Shown: positions 46,849-55,854 of the stretch, piece by piece | Numbering within the stretch: position 1 is the first letter of the stretch | Layout: each line of letters opens with the position of its first letter | From: Pseudobacteroides cellulosolvens ATCC 35603 = DSM 2933 | Lineage (GTDB): Bacteria; Bacillota; Clostridia; Acetivibrionales; DSM-2933 | NCBI RefSeq assembly: GCF_001262605.1 | Contig: NZ_LGTC01000001.1 | Coordinates: 2,399,501 to 2,463,500 of the forward strand | Direction of reading: 5' to 3' | Length of the DNA: 64,000 nt | Translations under genes and position numbers: made by a program | The notes under the pieces: model-generated | What the model saw: the letters and a program-made list of their open reading frames with translations, nothing else | The model's database searches: none | What the model was told of the DNA's origin: nothing

Positions 46849-47238
46849 TTGCATAACACCAAGATATTTATTGGAATCATTCTTCTGGTATCTGGTATGT
46901 TAGTATTTAGTCTAGTTAGCTCATACTACTTGAATCGCTCAGCTCAAAAAATAGATTATCAAATAAGAAAAATTGAAGCAAATTCCAGATCCAACGATTG
47001 GATAAATGCAAATATAGAGCTTTCCAATCTTGAAAAGCAATGGAAAAAGTCTTCAAATACATGGGCAATGCTTATTGATCATGTAGAAATTGATAATATA
47101 GACGATTCACTAACTCGTATGAAAGAATATATCAAAGCCAAAAATAGTGTTTTATCTTTAGGAGAGCTAGCCAGTTTAAAACAATATGTCAACCATATTC
47201 CACAAAAAGAGTCTTTTAGCCTTATTAATATTTTTTAG
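46849..47238 (+). CDS. DUF4363 membrane-anchored protein
   Basis: A 129-residue protein with one N-terminal membrane helix (IFIGIILLVSGMLVFSLVSSYYL) and a helical extracytoplasmic part (NDWINANIELSNLEKQWKKSSNTWAMLIDHVEIDNID), which fits DUF4363. The start is a TTG at 46849, two bases after the DUF421 stop codon, with GGGGAGGGG in front; a longer frame inside DUF421 is discarded. It probably forms a membrane unit with the DUF421 protein. Confidence 0.82.
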   Translation: MHNTKIFIGIILLVSGMLVFSLVSSYYLNRSAQKIDYQIRKIEANSRSNDWINANIELSNLEKQWKKSSNTWAMLIDHVEIDNIDDSLTRMKEYIKAKNSVLSLGELASLKQYVNHIPQKESFSLINIF

Positions 47239-47249
47239 CACAAATTATA

Positions 47250-47292
47250 TGTTTTGCAATAATTATTTTGCATTTTAAATTATTGCAAAACA
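47250..47292. terminator. Bidirectional terminator
   Basis: TGTTTTGCAATAAT and ATTATTGCAAAACA form a perfect 14-base stem, between the convergent DUF4363 and cation-exchanger genes. Confidence 0.7.
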
Positions 47293-47342
47293 TTTCGTTT
47301 TCATGACTATAATTAATCATTCCTTTATTCATCAATCATCAA

Positions 47343-48356
47343 TTAATGAAATACGCCATTTGTCAGGTAAATAATAAATAAAATATATAACACACCGCAA
47401 AATATAAAAGGTAATGGGGTTAATTCCTTCTTTACCTTCATCCATAACAGCAAAATGACAGATGATACTAATGATAATACACAACTTACCATAGCAGTAT
47501 TATTAAGCTTCCATGTAGTAAAAACTATTCCAACCGCCACAGGTATACAACTTTGAAATACCATTGCACCACTAATATTTCCTAGTGCAAGTGAATCTTT
47601 TCCTTTCCTTATCCATATTATACTGTTAAACTTCTCAGGTAATTCAGTAGCAATTGGAGTAATAATTAAAGCAAGAATCATCGGTGAAATTTTCAACGCT
47701 TGGGAAATTCCTTCTATATTTGACACAAAGATGTACGACCCTGAAACTATTCCAGTAAGTGCAATTGATAACTGCAATAAAATTGCAGTCAAACTTACCT
47801 TTGATTGAGAAAACTTTAATATATATAGCTTTTCAAGCCTATCTACAGAAGTTTTATCGTGCTTTACAGTTAGAAAAACATAGTATACATACATTAATAT
47901 CAGCCCGATAGATATTATCACTTTTGCAGTGTAATTTTCTATAAATGACATTGTTATTGCAATAGAGTACATTAATGCAAAAAACTCCATATCCCTGCCA
48001 AATATTTTTTTATTTATCTTAATGCTAAGGCCGCTTTTTCGTTTTTTACAGAAAAGTATAACACTAAACCCAGTTATAAAAAATGCCAGCGTACTCAGCA
48101 TAAAAGGTGCACCTAATATTGCACCTATACCAACATCTAAAGAGCTGTCTTCTCCGCTTTTTCCTGATTTTATAATTGCTATTATCGGAATTAGTGTTTC
48201 AGGCAGACATGTACCAACCGCTGAAAAAATGCTTCCTATAACTCCATCCCCAAAGTTTAGCTTTTTCCCAAACCATTCTATTGCATTTGTAAATAATTCA
48301 CAACTTAACAGTATTATGATTAGCCCTAAAAACAATAATATAATATATATTTGCAT
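47343..48356 (-). CDS. Sodium/calcium exchanger family (CaCA) membrane protein
   Basis: A 337-residue protein with about ten membrane segments in two inverted halves. The alpha-1 region is IGSIFSAVGTCLPETLIPIIA and the alpha-2 region is ALIITPIATELPEKFNSIIWI, each with the conserved acidic residue (PETL, ELPE). The ATG at 48356 is preferred for its AAAGGAAAAGG; a frame from 48380 has none. Likely a cation/proton or Na+/Ca2+ antiporter; the exact ion is unknown. Its position next to the scaffoldins may matter because dockerins need Ca2+ (speculative). Confidence 0.82.
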   Translation of the reverse strand: MQIYIILLFLGLIIILLSCELFTNAIEWFGKKLNFGDGVIGSIFSAVGTCLPETLIPIIAIIKSGKSGEDSSLDVGIGAILGAPFMLSTLAFFITGFSVILFCKKRKSGLSIKINKKIFGRDMEFFALMYSIAITMSFIENYTAKVIISIGLILMYVYYVFLTVKHDKTSVDRLEKLYILKFSQSKVSLTAILLQLSIALTGIVSGSYIFVSNIEGISQALKISPMILALIITPIATELPEKFNSIIWIRKGKDSLALGNISGAMVFQSCIPVAVGIVFTTWKLNNTAMVSCVLSLVSSVILLLWMKVKKELTPLPFIFCGVLYILFIIYLTNGVFH

Positions 48357-48388
48357 ATAACCTTTTCCTTTATATTGCATTTCACCAC

Positions 48389-48488
48389 GGAATGATTAAA
48401 ATATAACTTCTGCTAAAACTTGCCCCCTTAGTTGACTTAACTCGTCAACACTCACATAGAAATCGGAATAGATATTTTAATAATTCCT
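48389..48488. repeat. Palindromic intergenic element, family 1, copy E
   Basis: GGAATGATTAAAATATAACT and its complement-like right arm (48464-48487) enclose an inner hairpin GTTGAC (48431-48436), loop TTAACTC, GTCAAC (48444-48449). Compared with copy C the stem pair changes on both sides (C-G to G-C) while the 7-base loop is the same. Confidence 0.8.
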
Positions 48489-48730
48489 TAATGAGCATCT
48501 CATATTATAATAACTATTCTCAAAAAAGCACTAATATTCATATAATACATGTTTAATAAAATAACAAAGTAACAAAGTCATTTTGCATTGTTCGTTCCGA
48601 GGATTACATAATTCCCCACTCTAAAAAATAAGTTTCATTCTTCATTCCTTTGATGTTTGATGATATGAAATTTGAAGATTGAAGATGCTATGTGCTATGT
48701 GCCATGTTATGGCATGTGTATACAGACAAT

Positions 48731-48773
48731 AAAAAAGGAGGTTGCAAACTGCTTGTGTAAGCAATATTACAAC
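48731..48773 (-). terminator. scaB terminator candidate
   Basis: On the minus strand GTTGTAATATTGCTT pairs imperfectly with AAGCAGTTTGCAAC, then CTCC and six T. It is about 80 bases past the scaB stop. Confidence 0.55.
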
Positions 48774-48821
48774 ACTCCATATAATTAATCCTTATTAAAA
48801 GTGATTAATATATATTACATA

Positions 48822-48865
48822 TACTTCTTATTATTCAATTAATTACTTCTTATTATTCAATTAAT
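48822..48865. repeat. Perfect 22-base tandem duplication over the scaB stop codon
   Basis: TACTTCTTATTATTCAATTA plus AT is present twice in direct tandem (48822-48843 and 48844-48865). The second copy contains the scaB stop codon (48853-48855) and last codons. Confidence 0.85.
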
Positions 48866-51800
48866 ATTTCGCTTCCATCCTTCTCATCTCTAGTGTATTT
48901 ATGATTTCTAGATGCTTCTTCAATATCTCCATATGCCCAGTATTTTGGCGATACATCTGGGAATGAACCCACTTTCACCTTAAGAGGTCCTCTATAAAGC
49001 ATTCTATTAATCATTGTAACAACTTCTGCACGGGTTATATTGTTGTTTGGTTTAAATGACCCATCACTATAACCCTGAATTAGTTTAAACCTGTATATCT
49101 CTTCAATATAGTTTTTAGCCCAGTGCTTATTAATGTCAGTAAAATGTACCTTTGATGGTGCTATATTATTAAGATGCAGGTAATTAAATATTACTGTGGA
49201 CAACTCTGCCCTAGTTATAGGTGCATTCGGATGGAAAGTAGAATCCTTATATCCCTTGAATATTCCACTCTTCGTTACCGCTTCAATATATTTCAATGCC
49301 CAATGCTTATTGGAAACATCCTTATAACTGCTTTTTGCACCATCCTTCACAGTAAGTCCCATAATACGAGCAAACATTGCAGCTACCTCAGCTCTTGTAA
49401 CATTTTGCTTAGGCTTGAATGTTTTATCCTTATATCCTAATATGTACGAACTATGGCTACCTGGTGTAAATCTATTGGAGTATAGCATTACTCTAATTGT
49501 TGATTTATCATCATTTCCAGTAGTGATATTTTCAGGTATATCAACTGTTTGATCACTGCTAATTGTAACTGTATTATCTGTATACTCCTCTGATTTAGTC
49601 AATGAATCAACTTTAACTTTATACTCTTTTGTATATGATTCGCCTACAGCAAGATTACCTATCATCCATACAATTTCACTTCCCTTTACTGCACCCTTGG
49701 CTGCATCATAAACTTTAGTAAACTTAGGTATCTGTGCTGCTATTTTAACGTTTGTAGCATTGACTTTACCAATATTCTTGTATTCAATAGAGTAAGTTAT
49801 TATACTTGATTCTTCATACCTGCTCTTGTCTGAACTTATAAACACTGCCAAGTCTGCATCCTTATTGTAGCCAGGTCTTACTATTGTTGGCTCTACAACA
49901 ACAATTGGAGTTGCAGTAGGTGTCGCTGTAGCAACTGACGCTTTTGTTGGAGTTGCTGTTGCTGTAGTAGTTGCTGTTGGTATTGTACCTGTAATAGGTC
50001 CAGGTCCAGCTGGTTGATTACTTGTTGGCTCAGCAACAACTTTTGTTGGAGTTGGGCTTGCTACATTTGGCGTCACTGTAGGTGTTGGTGTTAACGACCT
50101 TACTGTTATACTTCCGTCTGTAAATTCTGCACCTATTTTGATAATCTTCTTTTCAATGAGTCCAGAAAATGCTCCTACTGAATCTTTTCTTATATAATAT
50201 GTACCATCAGATGCAGTACTCTTTACTTTAAATTTTATTTTTGCAAATATTCCATCATTAACTATTTGCATTCTGCCTTGTGTTCCATCACTAAACAGGA
50301 AGTATATCTTTCCTTCGTCTTTATTATTGCTACTGAAGTTTCCTAATGGAACAGGTACTATTTCGCCTGCTTCTGCACTGTCTAACTCCAATGCACTTGC
50401 GTCATATTCCAGTATAAAGTTACAATTGTTAATTCCAATTGATGGTACATCCTTAAACTCTACTGGTACAACTACTTCTCCTGATGCTTCTGCATTCACC
50501 TTTCCTATTATTACATTCATACTGTATAAAGGCGTAGCTGTAGGAGTCCCTTTTACCGTTGAAGTAGCTGTTGGCGTAGCAGTTGGAGTTGTGCTTGCTG
50601 GTGTCGCAGTTGGTGTCACTGTTGCAGCTACAGTAGGTGTTACATTTGTTCCTGTTGCAGTTGCAGTAGGTGTTGATTTTGCAGACTCCACTGATATACT
50701 TCCGTCTGTAAATTCTGCACTTATTGGGACCAACTTATCAACCAATCCTGAGAATGCTCCTACTGAATCTTTTCTTATATTATATATACCAGCTGCTGCA
50801 CTACTTTTTACTTTAAATGTTATATTTGCAAAGATTCCATCATTAGCTATCTGCATTCTGCCCTGTAATGCATCATTAAATAGGAAGTATACCTTTCCTT
50901 CGTCTGAATTATTACTGCCGAAGTTTATTAGTGCATCCGGAACTATTTCACCTGCATCTACCTTCTTTACTTCCAACACGTTTGCATCATATTCCAGTAC
51001 AAAGTTGCAATTGTTAACTCCAATTGCTGGAATATTCTTAAACTCTACTGGTACTACTACTTCTTCTCCTGCAACTACATTAACCCTTCCTATCACTACA
51101 TTCATCTTGTATACAGGTTTAATTGTAGGAGTTCCTTTAACTGTTGGTGTTGCAGTTGCAGTCGGTGTTGCAGTTGCAGTCGGCGTTACTGTTGGTATCA
51201 TAACACTTGGTGTCGCAGTTTCCGTTGGTGTTGCAGCACCTGGTGTTGCAGTTGCCGTTGGTGTTGCAGTACCTGGTGTTGCAGTACCTGGTGTTGCAGT
51301 TGCTGTTGGTGTTACTGTTGGTATTGTAACACTTGGTGTCGCAGTTGCTGTAGGTGTCACTGTTGGTGCTGTAGTTGCAACTGTTATACTTCCGTTTGTA
51401 AATTCTGCTCCTATTGAGGTCATCTTACTATCTTTAAGTCCTGAGAACGATCCAATCAAATCTTTCCTTATGTCATAAACACCTATAGCTGTAGTACTCT
51501 TAACTTTAAATGTTATCTTTGCAAATACCCCGCCATTTTCTATTTGCATACTGCCTTGCGATGCATCATTGAATAAGAAACTTATCTTTCCTTCTTCCGA
51601 CTTGTTATTGCTAAAATTAGCCAACGGAGTTTTAATTATATCACCAGCTTCTACGTTCTTTAACTCCAGTGCAGTTGCATCATATACAAGTTTAAAGTCG
51701 CAGTTGTTAATCCCAAATGATGGCACGTTCTTAAACTCTATCGGTACTACTACTTCTCCTCCTACTTCTGCATTCATCTTTCCTATCACTACATTCATCC

Positions 51801-54800
51801 AGTACATAGGAGTAGCTGTAGGTGTTCCTTTTATTGTTGGTGTTGCAATTGGTTTTGCAGTTGCTGTAGGTGTTATTGTTGTAACTATAGCACTTGGTGT
51901 TGCAGTTGCTGTTGGTGTTACTGTTGGTATAGTATCACTTGGTGTCGCAGTTACTGTTGGCGTTACTGTTGGTATTGTAACACTTGGTGTCGCAGTTGCC
52001 GTCGGCGTTACCGTTGGTGTTGCAGCACTTGGTGTTGCAGTTGCTGTTGGTGTTACCGTTGGTATTGTAACACTTGGTGTCGCAGTTGCTGTTGGTGTTA
52101 CCGTTGGTATTGTAACACTTGGTGTCGCAGTTGCTGTTGGTGTTACTGTTGGTGTTGCAGCACTTGGTGTTGCATTTACTGTAGGTGTCACTGTTGGTGC
52201 TGTAGCTGCAACTGTTATACTTCCGTTTGTAAATTCCGCTCCTATTGAGGTCATTTTATTATCTTTAAGTCCTGAGAACGATCCGACCAAATCTTTCCTT
52301 AGGTCATAAACACCTGTGGCTGTAGTACTCTTAACTTTAAATGTTATCTTCGCGAATACCCCGCCATTTTCTATTTGCATACTGCCTTGCGATGCATCAT
52401 TGAATAGGAAACTTATCTTTCCTTCCTCCGACTTGTTATTGCTAAAATTAGCCAACGGAGTTTTAATTATATCACCAGCTTCTACGTTCTTTAACTCCAG
52501 TGCAGTTGCATCATATACAAGTTTAAAGTCGCAGTTGTTAATCCCAAATGATGGCACGTTATTAAACTCTATCGGTACTACTACTTCTCCTCCTACTTCT
52601 GCATTCATCTTTCCTATCACTACATTCATCCAGTACATAGGAGTAGCTGTAGGTGTTCCTTTTATTGTTGGTGTTGCAATTGGTTTTGTAGTTGCTGTAG
52701 GTGTTATTGTTGTAACTATAGCACTTGGTGTTGCAGTTGCTGTTGGTGTTACAGTCCCAACTACAATACTTCCGTCTGTAAATTTTGGACCTATTGAGGT
52801 CATCTTATTATCAATCAGACCTGAAAAAGATCCCACTGAATCTTTTCTTATATTATATATGCCTGAAGCCGCAGTACTCTTTACTTTAAATGTTATCTTT
52901 GCAAATACCCCGCCATTTTCTATTTGCATACTGCCTTGCGATGCATCATTAAACAGGAATTGTATTTTCCCTTCTGACTTATTACTGCTTAAGTTTGCTA
53001 ATGGCTCAGGTACTATATCACCAGCTTCTACCTTCTTTAACTCCAATGCATTTGAATCATACACCAGTTTAAAGTCACAATTATTAATCCCAAATGGAGG
53101 TACATTCTTAAATTCTATAGGTACTACTACTTCTTCTCCTATCGCTGCATTCATATTTCCTATCAGTACATTCATCCAGTATATAGGAGTAACTGTAGGT
53201 GTTCCTTTTATTGTTGGCGTAGCAGTCGGTGTAGCAGTTGGTGTAATCGTAGAAGAATCTGCAGGTGTACTAGTAGGTTTAACAGTAACATTCCCAATAT
53301 TTATAATACCATTCTCGAATATTGGATTAATTGATGTCAATTTGCCATTTAAATTACCAGAGAACTTTCCATAGCCTTCAGCATTAATTTGATAAGTACC
53401 TGAAGCTGCATTACTATTTATCTTGAATTTCAGTTTGGCAAAAACTCCATTGTTTTTTATTGGTGAACTACTTTGAGTTGCATCATTAAAAAGCAAATTA
53501 ATTATTCCGCTATTCTCCATACATGCCAAATTTACTATTGAATCCTTGACAATACTTCCAGCTTCATATGTTACGTATTCAAAGATACTTTTATCATATT
53601 TAACCGAAAAATCGCAATTGTTAATTCCAAAATCCGGTACATTTTTAAATTCAATTGGTACCTCTATAACTCCACCTGCTTCTCCACTAATCTCTCCAAT
53701 ATTTACATTGAGATTATACAACGGGTTTGGTTTTGGAGTAGAATTATTTGTTGGAGTAGAATTATTTGTTGGAGTAACTGAGATTGTATTAGTTGGTGTT
53801 TGTACCTCAGTATTGCTAGGCACAGGTGTTTGAGCAGAATTAAAAATTTCAATGCTGCCATTATTAAATTGAGGTTCAATTGAAGTCATTTTTGCTGATG
53901 ATATTCCAGAAAAAGCACCAATAGTATCAAGTTCTAACCCGTAAACACCAATATTAGCATCGTTAACTGCTTGAAATTCTAAATTCACAAAAATACCATT
54001 ATCCTTTATTGGCATTCCACCTTGAGATGCATCACTAAATAATAGCTTAATAATACCTTCATCTGGTTTATTTATGCTCAAATTAGCTAGCGGTGCCGGA
54101 ACTATTGTACCAGCTTCATTTGATACATATTTTAAAACATTAGAATTATATTTTAGTGTAAAATTACAGTTATTTATCCCAATTGATGGAATATCCTTAA
54201 TCTCAACAGGCACTTTAATTTTATCTCCAGCTTTAACTTTAACTTTACCAATTTCTATATTAACAATTGGCTTATTAGTTACAGTAATGCTTCCATCTTT
54301 AAATATTGATTCAATAGGTATTAACTTACTATTGCTTAAAGCGGAAATTGAACCAATTGCTTTGATGCCTACTGAATATTTCCCAAATGCGGCACTCTGC
54401 TTAATTTTAAATTTAACATTAGCAAAAGTACCATCTTCTTTTATTGACATTGCACCTTGAGCTTGATCATTATATAAAAATTTTACTAGCCCATCAGATG
54501 GCATATTGTAGCTATAGTTAGCCATTGGCAATGTTACAATATCACCTGCATCAGCAGAGATAAATTCCATAATATTTTTGTCATAAGCTAAAGTGAAATT
54601 ACAGTTATTAACACCCATTACAGGAACTTCATTGAAAGTTATAGGTACTATAACTGTATCTCCCTGATTAGCTTTTACATCACCAATTTGAATTTTCATT
54701 TTATTTCCTGGTGAACTTTTCGTTGGTGTAGGTGGCACACTAGTTGGTGTAGGATGCACACTTGTTGTTGGAGAAACACTGCTTTCTATATCTTTTACAT

Positions 54801-55752
54801 TTACACTTCCACTTAAAAACTGAGTGGCTATTGATTTTAAATTATTATTTTGTTTACTCGAAAATGAACCTAATTCAGATAGATCTATTCTATATGTATC
54901 CCTTATAGCATTGCCTTTTATTTTAAATTTAATATTTGCAAAGACTCCATCATTTTTAATTGATCTGGTCCCCTGTGAAGAATCACTAAAAAGGAACTTT
55001 ATTTTCCCTTCCATTGATCTATAACTCGAATAGTCAGCAATTGCTAAAGGTATTATATTTCCAGCTTCTGTTGTTAAAAACTCTAGTGCATTTGAATCAT
55101 AAGATAAGGTAAAATTACAATTATTTATTCCATTATCAGGCACGTTTTCAAATGTAATAGGTACATTTACTTCCGTTCCTGCAATACCCTCTACATTCCC
55201 AACTTTAACATCTAATTTACTTGTGCTAACATCTGAAACATCTATAGAACCTGAAAAAAAAGTTGGACTTAATGATTGCATTTCTTTCCCTGACATTCCA
55301 GAAAAAGATCCATATGATGATACTTTAATATTGCTTATACCTTTTTGGGCATTATCCTTAATTTTAAAACTTATGACAGCAAATAAACCATTTTCGTTTA
55401 TTGGCATATTTCCTTGGGTAGCATCACTAAATAAAAACTTAATGATGTCTTTTGAATTATTACTACTAAAACTAGCTACTGGAAGTGGTACGATATCCCC
55501 GGCCTCAACTGAATTAAAGTCTAATATATCAGAATCAAACTTTATTGTGAAATCACAGTTATTAATCCCTATCTCAGGTACATTCTGTAAATTAATTGGT
55601 ACTTTAACTGTACTCCCCGGAATTCCTTGAGCGGAGCCTATTATGATATTAACTTGAGGCGTTGCAGCAAATTGAATTGAAAACGATGATATAATATAGC
55701 AAACTGCTAATATTACAGATAAAATTTTGCGTTTTAATCTTGGGCTCTGCAA
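48853..55752 (-). CDS. scaB: Cell-surface anchoring scaffoldin ScaB (10 cohesins, SLH)
   Basis: A 2299-residue exported protein with a signal peptide at residues 1-30. Ten type-I-like cohesins lie at about 32-175, 180-320, 351-490, 495-638, 680-818, 859-1002, 1040-1181, 1318-1462, 1550-1692 and 1745-1887; each has an IG.. strand, GxNNCxF, a YD/KYD strand and EAGxIV. Thr/Pro linkers separate the later ones. Then come a DUF11-like Ig domain (about 1963-2088; YEESSIITYSIEYKNIGKVNA) and three SLH repeats (about 2098-2290). It anchors the cellulosome: its cohesins receive the ScaA dockerin and its SLH domains hold the wall. The start is TTG (55752) behind AGGGGGAG. Architecture and length equal the ScaB described for B. 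cellulosolvens. Cohesins 7 and 8 are almost identical. Confidence 0.96.
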   Translation of the reverse strand: MQSPRLKRKILSVILAVCYIISSFSIQFAATPQVNIIIGSAQGIPGSTVKVPINLQNVPEIGINNCDFTIKFDSDILDFNSVEAGDIVPLPVASFSSNNSKDIIKFLFSDATQGNMPINENGLFAVISFKIKDNAQKGISNIKVSSYGSFSGMSGKEMQSLSPTFFSGSIDVSDVSTSKLDVKVGNVEGIAGTEVNVPITFENVPDNGINNCNFTLSYDSNALEFLTTEAGNIIPLAIADYSSYRSMEGKIKFLFSDSSQGTRSIKNDGVFANIKFKIKGNAIRDTYRIDLSELGSFSSKQNNNLKSIATQFLSGSVNVKDIESSVSPTTSVHPTPTSVPPTPTKSSPGNKMKIQIGDVKANQGDTVIVPITFNEVPVMGVNNCNFTLAYDKNIMEFISADAGDIVTLPMANYSYNMPSDGLVKFLYNDQAQGAMSIKEDGTFANVKFKIKQSAAFGKYSVGIKAIGSISALSNSKLIPIESIFKDGSITVTNKPIVNIEIGKVKVKAGDKIKVPVEIKDIPSIGINNCNFTLKYNSNVLKYVSNEAGTIVPAPLANLSINKPDEGIIKLLFSDASQGGMPIKDNGIFVNLEFQAVNDANIGVYGLELDTIGAFSGISSAKMTSIEPQFNNGSIEIFNSAQTPVPSNTEVQTPTNTISVTPTNNSTPTNNSTPKPNPLYNLNVNIGEISGEAGGVIEVPIEFKNVPDFGINNCDFSVKYDKSIFEYVTYEAGSIVKDSIVNLACMENSGIINLLFNDATQSSSPIKNNGVFAKLKFKINSNAASGTYQINAEGYGKFSGNLNGKLTSINPIFENGIINIGNVTVKPTSTPADSSTITPTATPTATPTIKGTPTVTPIYWMNVLIGNMNAAIGEEVVVPIEFKNVPPFGINNCDFKLVYDSNALELKKVEAGDIVPEPLANLSSNKSEGKIQFLFNDASQGSMQIENGGVFAKITFKVKSTAASGIYNIRKDSVGSFSGLIDNKMTSIGPKFTDGSIVVGTVTPTATATPSAIVTTITPTATTKPIATPTIKGTPTATPMYWMNVVIGKMNAEVGGEVVVPIEFNNVPSFGINNCDFKLVYDATALELKNVEAGDIIKTPLANFSNNKSEEGKISFLFNDASQGSMQIENGGVFAKITFKVKSTTATGVYDLRKDLVGSFSGLKDNKMTSIGAEFTNGSITVAATAPTVTPTVNATPSAATPTVTPTATATPSVTIPTVTPTATATPSVTIPTVTPTATATPSAATPTVTPTATATPSVTIPTVTPTVTATPSDTIPTVTPTATATPSAIVTTITPTATAKPIATPTIKGTPTATPMYWMNVVIGKMNAEVGGEVVVPIEFKNVPSFGINNCDFKLVYDATALELKNVEAGDIIKTPLANFSNNKSEEGKISFLFNDASQGSMQIENGGVFAKITFKVKSTTAIGVYDIRKDLIGSFSGLKDSKMTSIGAEFTNGSITVATTAPTVTPTATATPSVTIPTVTPTATATPGTATPGTATPTATATPGAATPTETATPSVMIPTVTPTATATPTATATPTVKGTPTIKPVYKMNVVIGRVNVVAGEEVVVPVEFKNIPAIGVNNCNFVLEYDANVLEVKKVDAGEIVPDALINFGSNNSDEGKVYFLFNDALQGRMQIANDGIFANITFKVKSSAAAGIYNIRKDSVGAFSGLVDKLVPISAEFTDGSISVESAKSTPTATATGTNVTPTVAATVTPTATPASTTPTATPTATSTVKGTPTATPLYSMNVIIGKVNAEASGEVVVPVEFKDVPSIGINNCNFILEYDASALELDSAEAGEIVPVPLGNFSSNNKDEGKIYFLFSDGTQGRMQIVNDGIFAKIKFKVKSTASDGTYYIRKDSVGAFSGLIEKKIIKIGAEFTDGSITVRSLTPTPTVTPNVASPTPTKVVAEPTSNQPAGPGPITGTIPTATTTATATPTKASVATATPTATPIVVVEPTIVRPGYNKDADLAVFISSDKSRYEESSIITYSIEYKNIGKVNATNVKIAAQIPKFTKVYDAAKGAVKGSEIVWMIGNLAVGESYTKEYKVKVDSLTKSEEYTDNTVTISSDQTVDIPENITTGNDDKSTIRVMLYSNRFTPGSHSSYILGYKDKTFKPKQNVTRAEVAAMFARIMGLTVKDGAKSSYKDVSNKHWALKYIEAVTKSGIFKGYKDSTFHPNAPITRAELSTVIFNYLHLNNIAPSKVHFTDINKHWAKNYIEEIYRFKLIQGYSDGSFKPNNNITRAEVVTMINRMLYRGPLKVKVGSFPDVSPKYWAYGDIEEASRNHKYTRDEKDGSEILIE
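51810..52210. repeat. Minisatellite-like Thr/Pro linker in scaB
   Basis: About 400 bases encoding repeated 15-residue units of the type TPTVTPTATATPSVT between cohesins 7 and 8. The DNA repeats with a period near 45 bases and with whole-unit variants (AAT, VTI, DTI). A second, shorter repeat block lies at about 51120-51370 between cohesins 8 and 9. Confidence 0.8.
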
Positions 55753-55781
55753 TGATATTCTCCCCCTTCATAAAATTATTG

Positions 55782-55824
55782 AATTCAAGTATTCCCGAAA
55801 CAAAGTTTCGGGAATACTCGAATT
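55782..55824. promoter_or_regulatory. Long hairpin between scaA and scaB
   Basis: AATTCAAGTATTCCCGAAAC and GTTTCGGGAATACTCGAATT pair over 20 bases with one mismatch and a 3-base loop, in the 102-base gap. No T-run follows on the minus strand (AATAATTTTATG), so it is more likely an mRNA-stability or partial-termination element than a full terminator. Confidence 0.7.
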
Positions 55825-55854
55825 AGACTACTTATTTATTAATTTTATTTATTA

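Larger units (their letters stand above)
48357..48852. other. Intergenic region downstream of scaB
   Basis: These 496 bases hold the family-1 element copy E (48389-48488), the scaB terminator hairpin (48731-48773) and half of a 22-base tandem repeat (48822-48865). No credible ORF is present. The exchanger promoter should lie near 48490-48600. Confidence 0.5.

Noticed and set aside
51120..52210. Regularly repeated DNA that could suggest a CRISPR array
   Set aside because: The repeats have no unique spacers, the period (about 45 bases) equals 15 codons and the frame is open throughout; it is a protein linker.
50327..53374. Long plus-strand open frames opposite scaB (383, 246 and 352 residues)
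   Set aside because: They are mirror images of the Thr/Pro linkers and cohesin repeats (GVAVAVGVTVG text), have no ribosome sites and exist because the repetitive codons lack stops on the other strand.
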